DNA of 11,580 bases, taken from positions 1 through 11,580 of the forward strand of contig JALOQG010000045.1 in the NCBI GenBank assembly GCA_025453505.1, written 5' to 3'. The notes beneath the pieces were generated by a model. The model saw nothing but the letters and a program-made list of their open reading frames with translations. It was not told the DNA's origin and searched no databases. This DNA is from Myxococcota bacterium (lineage in GTDB: Bacteria; Myxococcota_A; UBA9160; PR03). Made by a program: the position numbers and the translations under genes. This document shows positions 9,669 to 11,580 of this stretch, piece by piece; the stretch's first letter is position 1; every line of letters begins with the position of its first letter.

Positions 9669-10183
9669 CGGGCAGCGAACGCGCCGAGCCGATCGGCGCG
9701 TACCTGCGTCGCCAGCGCGCGCTTCGCGAGATCACGCTCGAGCAGCTCTCCGAGGCGACGCGCATTCCGCTGCGATCGCTGCAGCGGCTCGAATCGGGCG
9801 CCTTCGATCGCGAGCCGGACGGATTCGCGCGCGGCTTCGTGCGGACCGTCGCGATCGCGCTCGGCCTGCCGCCCGACGAGACCGTCGCGCGGATGCTCCC
9901 CGAGGCGACCGACGACGGGCGCGCCATCCATCGGGGCCGACAGCTGCTCGCCCGGCTGGCGATTGCCGCGGCGGTCGCGGCTGCTGTCGCGCTCGTCTCG
10001 ATCGCCTGGAGCGGTGTGAAGCTGCTGCCCGAGCGAAGCGACGAGATGCTGCATCGCCGCGACGCGGTTCGTGCGCTCGCGGTCGAACACGGGCTCGTAC
10101 CCATCCAGACGATCCCTCCCGTCGCAGCCGCTCCGTCGCCGGCTGCGACCGAGTTCGGTCCACCCGCTCCCGAAGGCCGGTAG
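9626..10183 (+). CDS. RodZ-like membrane protein with N-terminal helix-turn-helix
   Basis: The protein has 185 residues. Residues about 22-90 form an Xre/RodZ-type helix-turn-helix (IGAYLRRQRALREITLEQLS, then RIPLRSLQRLESGAF and GFARGFVRTVAIALGLPPDE). A single membrane segment covers about 109-127 (ARLAIAAAVAAAVALVSIA). The remaining 55 or so residues would be periplasmic and end in a Pro/Ala-rich tail. In RodZ the HTH binds MreB rather than DNA, and a beta domain follows the membrane segment; that domain is absent here. The ATG lies 43 bases inside the TPR gene in another frame, with only a weak GAGTGGA upstream, suggesting translational coupling. It may be a cell-shape or polarity adaptor, or a membrane-bound regulator. 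Confidence 0.82.
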   Translation: MEPTQRGIPEDAAVAGSERAEPIGAYLRRQRALREITLEQLSEATRIPLRSLQRLESGAFDREPDGFARGFVRTVAIALGLPPDETVARMLPEATDDGRAIHRGRQLLARLAIAAAVAAAVALVSIAWSGVKLLPERSDEMLHRRDAVRALAVEHGLVPIQTIPPVAAAPSPAATEFGPPAPEGR

Positions 10184-10223
10184 GTCGCGCTCGCCCGCGG
10201 ATCGCTTCGGCTAGCGTCCGGCC

Positions 10224-11021
10224 ATGCAGACGCTCGACACGCAGGCGCTCGTGCTGCGAGTCGTGGACTTCGGCGAGTCGGATCGCATCGCGCACCTGCT
10301 GACGCCCGCCACGTCGCGGATCACCGTGATCGCCAAGGGCGCGCGGCGCAGCAAGCGTCGCTTCCCCGGGACGCTCGATCTGCTCCACCTGCTCGCGGTC
10401 CGCATCGAACGGCGTCGCCCGACGTCGATGGCCCGGCTCGACCAGGCGCGGTTGCTCGACGCGGGCACGGCACTGCGCACGCATCCCGCGCGCTTCGCGC
10501 TCGCCTGCTACCTGGTCGAGCTGGTCGGCCGCCTCGCGCCGGAAGCGGCGGGCGGCCGCGACGCGCAGCAGCTCTTCGCGGTGGTCGGCGGAGCGCTGCG
10601 CATCGCGGCGTGTCGGGATCCCGATCTGCGCCTGCGCGCCCTGCTCGAGCTGCGCGTGCTCGCGGCGCTCGGCCTGCGCCCGGAGCTGCGCCGCTGCGTG
10701 CGTTGCGGCCGCGACGTCGAGATCGGCGCGACGTCCGGCGCGGTCGCGTTCCACGTCGCCGAGGGTGGCCCGCTGTGCCCGCGCTGCGTCCACCCGGCCG
10801 ACGCGGTGCTGCCTCTCCAGCGCGGCACGCTGCGCGCGCTGGAACAGGGACTTCGGTTGCCCTTCGATCGCCTCGATCGGCTCGCACTGGGCGCCCAGCC
10901 GACGGCCGAGGCGCACGCGTTGCTCGCGCGATTCCTGCGTTTCCACGTCGGGTTCGAACTCAAGAGCGAGCGCTTCCTCGATTCGTTCCTCGCCGTCGAG
11001 CGCACGCGCGCATCCGCTTGA
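10224..11021 (+). CDS. recO: DNA repair protein RecO
   Basis: RecO loads RecA on SSB-coated DNA with RecR and anneals strands in the RecF pathway. The protein has 265 residues, within the usual 230-270. The N-terminal OB-fold is seen in TQALVLRVVDFGESDRIAHLLTP and ITVIAKGARRSKRRFPGTLD (residues 7-52). A helical middle follows (ACYLVELVGRLAPE). A zinc site is formed by Cys158 and Cys161 (CVRCGRD) and Cys185 and Cys188 (LCPRC), as in many but not all RecO proteins. It lies 40 bases after the RodZ-like gene. The ATG has no clear ribosome binding site, but MQTLDTQALVL aligns with the normal family start. Confidence 0.95.
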   Translation: MQTLDTQALVLRVVDFGESDRIAHLLTPATSRITVIAKGARRSKRRFPGTLDLLHLLAVRIERRRPTSMARLDQARLLDAGTALRTHPARFALACYLVELVGRLAPEAAGGRDAQQLFAVVGGALRIAACRDPDLRLRALLELRVLAALGLRPELRRCVRCGRDVEIGATSGAVAFHVAEGGPLCPRCVHPADAVLPLQRGTLRALEQGLRLPFDRLDRLALGAQPTAEAHALLARFLRFHVGFELKSERFLDSFLAVERTRASA

Positions 11022-11063
11022 CCCGCGCGGGACGGCTCGCAATCATGGCCGGCCTCATGGAGA

Positions 11064-11096
11064 CTCGCCGCTCGCCTGCGGCTCGCTACGCGGGAA
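11064..11096 (+). repeat. 33-base dispersed repeat, copy A
   Basis: CTCGCCGCTCGCC, then TGC, then GGCTCGCTACGCGGGAA. Identical to copy B and to copy C (minus strand, 4123-4155) except in the central triplet. It lies in the recO-glyQS gap, 42 bases after recO. Confidence 0.85.
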
Positions 11097-11162
11097 GCGG
11101 GCTTCTCTGGTTTCTGCCGGATGCTCGGTCTGCGGCTCGCCGCTCGCCCGGCCCTATGGGGT

Positions 11163-11195
11163 CTCGCCGCTCGCCGTTGGCTCGCTACGCGGGAA
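11163..11195 (+). repeat. 33-base dispersed repeat, copy B
   Basis: The same flanks as copy A around a central GTT. It starts 99 bases after copy A and shares seven further bases (GCGGGCT) on its 3' side with that copy. Confidence 0.85.
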
Positions 11196-11259
11196 GCGGG
11201 CTCTTCCGCTTCGAGGCCACGGATCGTTTCGCGGTTTGCCATGAGGAAATTGGAGTTCG

Positions 11260-11580
11260 ATGAGCATCGAGGTGGACGAGGCGACGGTCGCAGGTCCGCG
11301 CATGGAAGACGTCGTGTCGCTGTGCGCGCGGCGCGGCTTCATCTGGCAGTCGAGCGAGATCTACGGCGGCATCAACGGGTTCTGGGACTACGGGCCCCTC
11401 GGCGTCGAGCTGAAGAACAATCTGAAGGCGCTCTGGTGGCGCAAGGTCGTGCGCGAGCGCGACGACGTCGAGGGCATCGACTCGTCGATCATCGCGCACC
11501 CGCGCACCTGGGAGGCGTCGGGGCACGTCGAGCACTTCAGCGACCCGCTGGTCGACTGCAAGGCGTGCAAGAAGCGCATG
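11260..11580 (+). CDS. glyQS: Glycyl-tRNA synthetase, single-chain type, 3' end missing
   Basis: Attaches glycine to tRNA-Gly. Only the first 107 residues are in the window; full proteins of the homodimeric class have about 450-510. The visible part matches the class II homodimeric enzyme of Thermus and Bacillus type: VVSLCARRGFIWQSSEIYGG, then INGFWDYGPLGVELKNNLKALWWR (class II motif 1 region), VRERDDVEGIDSSIIAHPRTWEASGHVEHFSDPLVDC and CKACKK, the start of a Cys-containing insertion. The heterotetrameric GlyQ/GlyS type has none of these. The ATG at 11260 has GGAG four bases upstream and AGGA a little further. A second in-frame ATG at 11302 is nearer the usual family start, so the first 14 residues are uncertain. 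It follows recO after 238 bases, with repeats between. Confidence 0.95.
   Translation, partial: MSIEVDEATVAGPRMEDVVSLCARRGFIWQSSEIYGGINGFWDYGPLGVELKNNLKALWWRKVVRERDDVEGIDSSIIAHPRTWEASGHVEHFSDPLVDCKACKKRM

Larger units (their letters stand above)
11050..11203 (+). repeat. Duplicated 55-base unit with 99-base period
   Basis: Bases 11050-11104 and 11149-11203 match along their length with a few differences: CGGCC followed by an ATGG-containing block, then the 33-base core, then GCGGGCT. The offset is exactly 99 bases. The 44 bases between them include TGCGGCTCGCCGCTCGCC, a partial rearranged core. The block fills most of the recO-glyQS gap and has no credible gene. Confidence 0.8.

Noticed and set aside
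11022..11031. Palindrome CCCGCGCGGG directly after recO as a terminator
   Set aside because: It allows at most a tiny stem with no proper loop and no T-run.
11050..11203. CRISPR-like repeat pair
   Set aside because: There are only two full copies, the would-be spacer contains part of the repeat itself, a third copy lies 7 kb away, and no cas gene is present.
11154..11263. Small peptides encoded by the repeat region before glyQS
   Set aside because: Frames are open on both strands because the repeats are GC-rich. None has a ribosome binding site or a non-repetitive product.

Overview
The window is about two-thirds or more G+C, densely coded and almost entirely housekeeping. It looks like a chromosomal segment from a high-GC Gram-negative bacterium. 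The evidence for that is an apparent lipoprotein of the PilF/PilW kind, a RodZ-like membrane HTH protein, a ferredoxin-dependent 2-oxoglutarate oxidoreductase in place of an E1/E2 dehydrogenase, and a single-chain glycyl-tRNA synthetase. A deltaproteobacterial or myxobacterial-type lineage would fit, but I cannot fix the phylum from sequence alone. I see no tRNA, rRNA, CRISPR array, transposase or prophage gene.

Layout. (1) Positions 1-3951, plus strand: a TCA-cycle run of icd (5' end cut off), mdh, sucC and sucD, with gaps of 8, 36 and 2 bases, probably one operon. (2) Positions 3952-4156: a convergent intergenic gap holding a near-perfect 21-bp inverted repeat and one copy of a 33-base dispersed repeat. 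(3) Positions 4157-7856, minus strand: korA (fused gamma-alpha subunit), korB (overlapping by ATGA) and a glyoxalase-like VOC protein 17 bases further on. (4) Positions 7857-8048: a divergent promoter region with an unbroken run of eight G. (5) Positions 8049-11021, plus strand: an unrecognised 249-residue protein, a TPR lipoprotein, a short RodZ-like protein whose start overlaps the TPR gene by 43 bases, and recO. (6) Positions 11022-11259: an intergenic region carrying two more copies of the 33-base repeat in a duplicated unit of period 99. (7) From 11260: the 5' end of glyQS, running off the window.

How the genes work together. Icd makes 2-oxoglutarate, KorAB converts it to succinyl-CoA while reducing ferredoxin, SucCD makes succinate with substrate-level phosphorylation, and Mdh closes the cycle at oxaloacetate. 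All four steps are clustered here. KorAB and SucCD are reversible in principle, so the cluster could serve an oxidative ferredoxin-linked cycle or reductive carboxylation. The window does not show which direction operates.

The most interesting observations are the 33-base repeat, whose three copies differ only in a 3-base centre flanked by GCC and GGC, the shortened CoA-binding loop of SucD, and the inverted repeat between the convergent operons. I did not find evidence for a wholly new multi-gene system.
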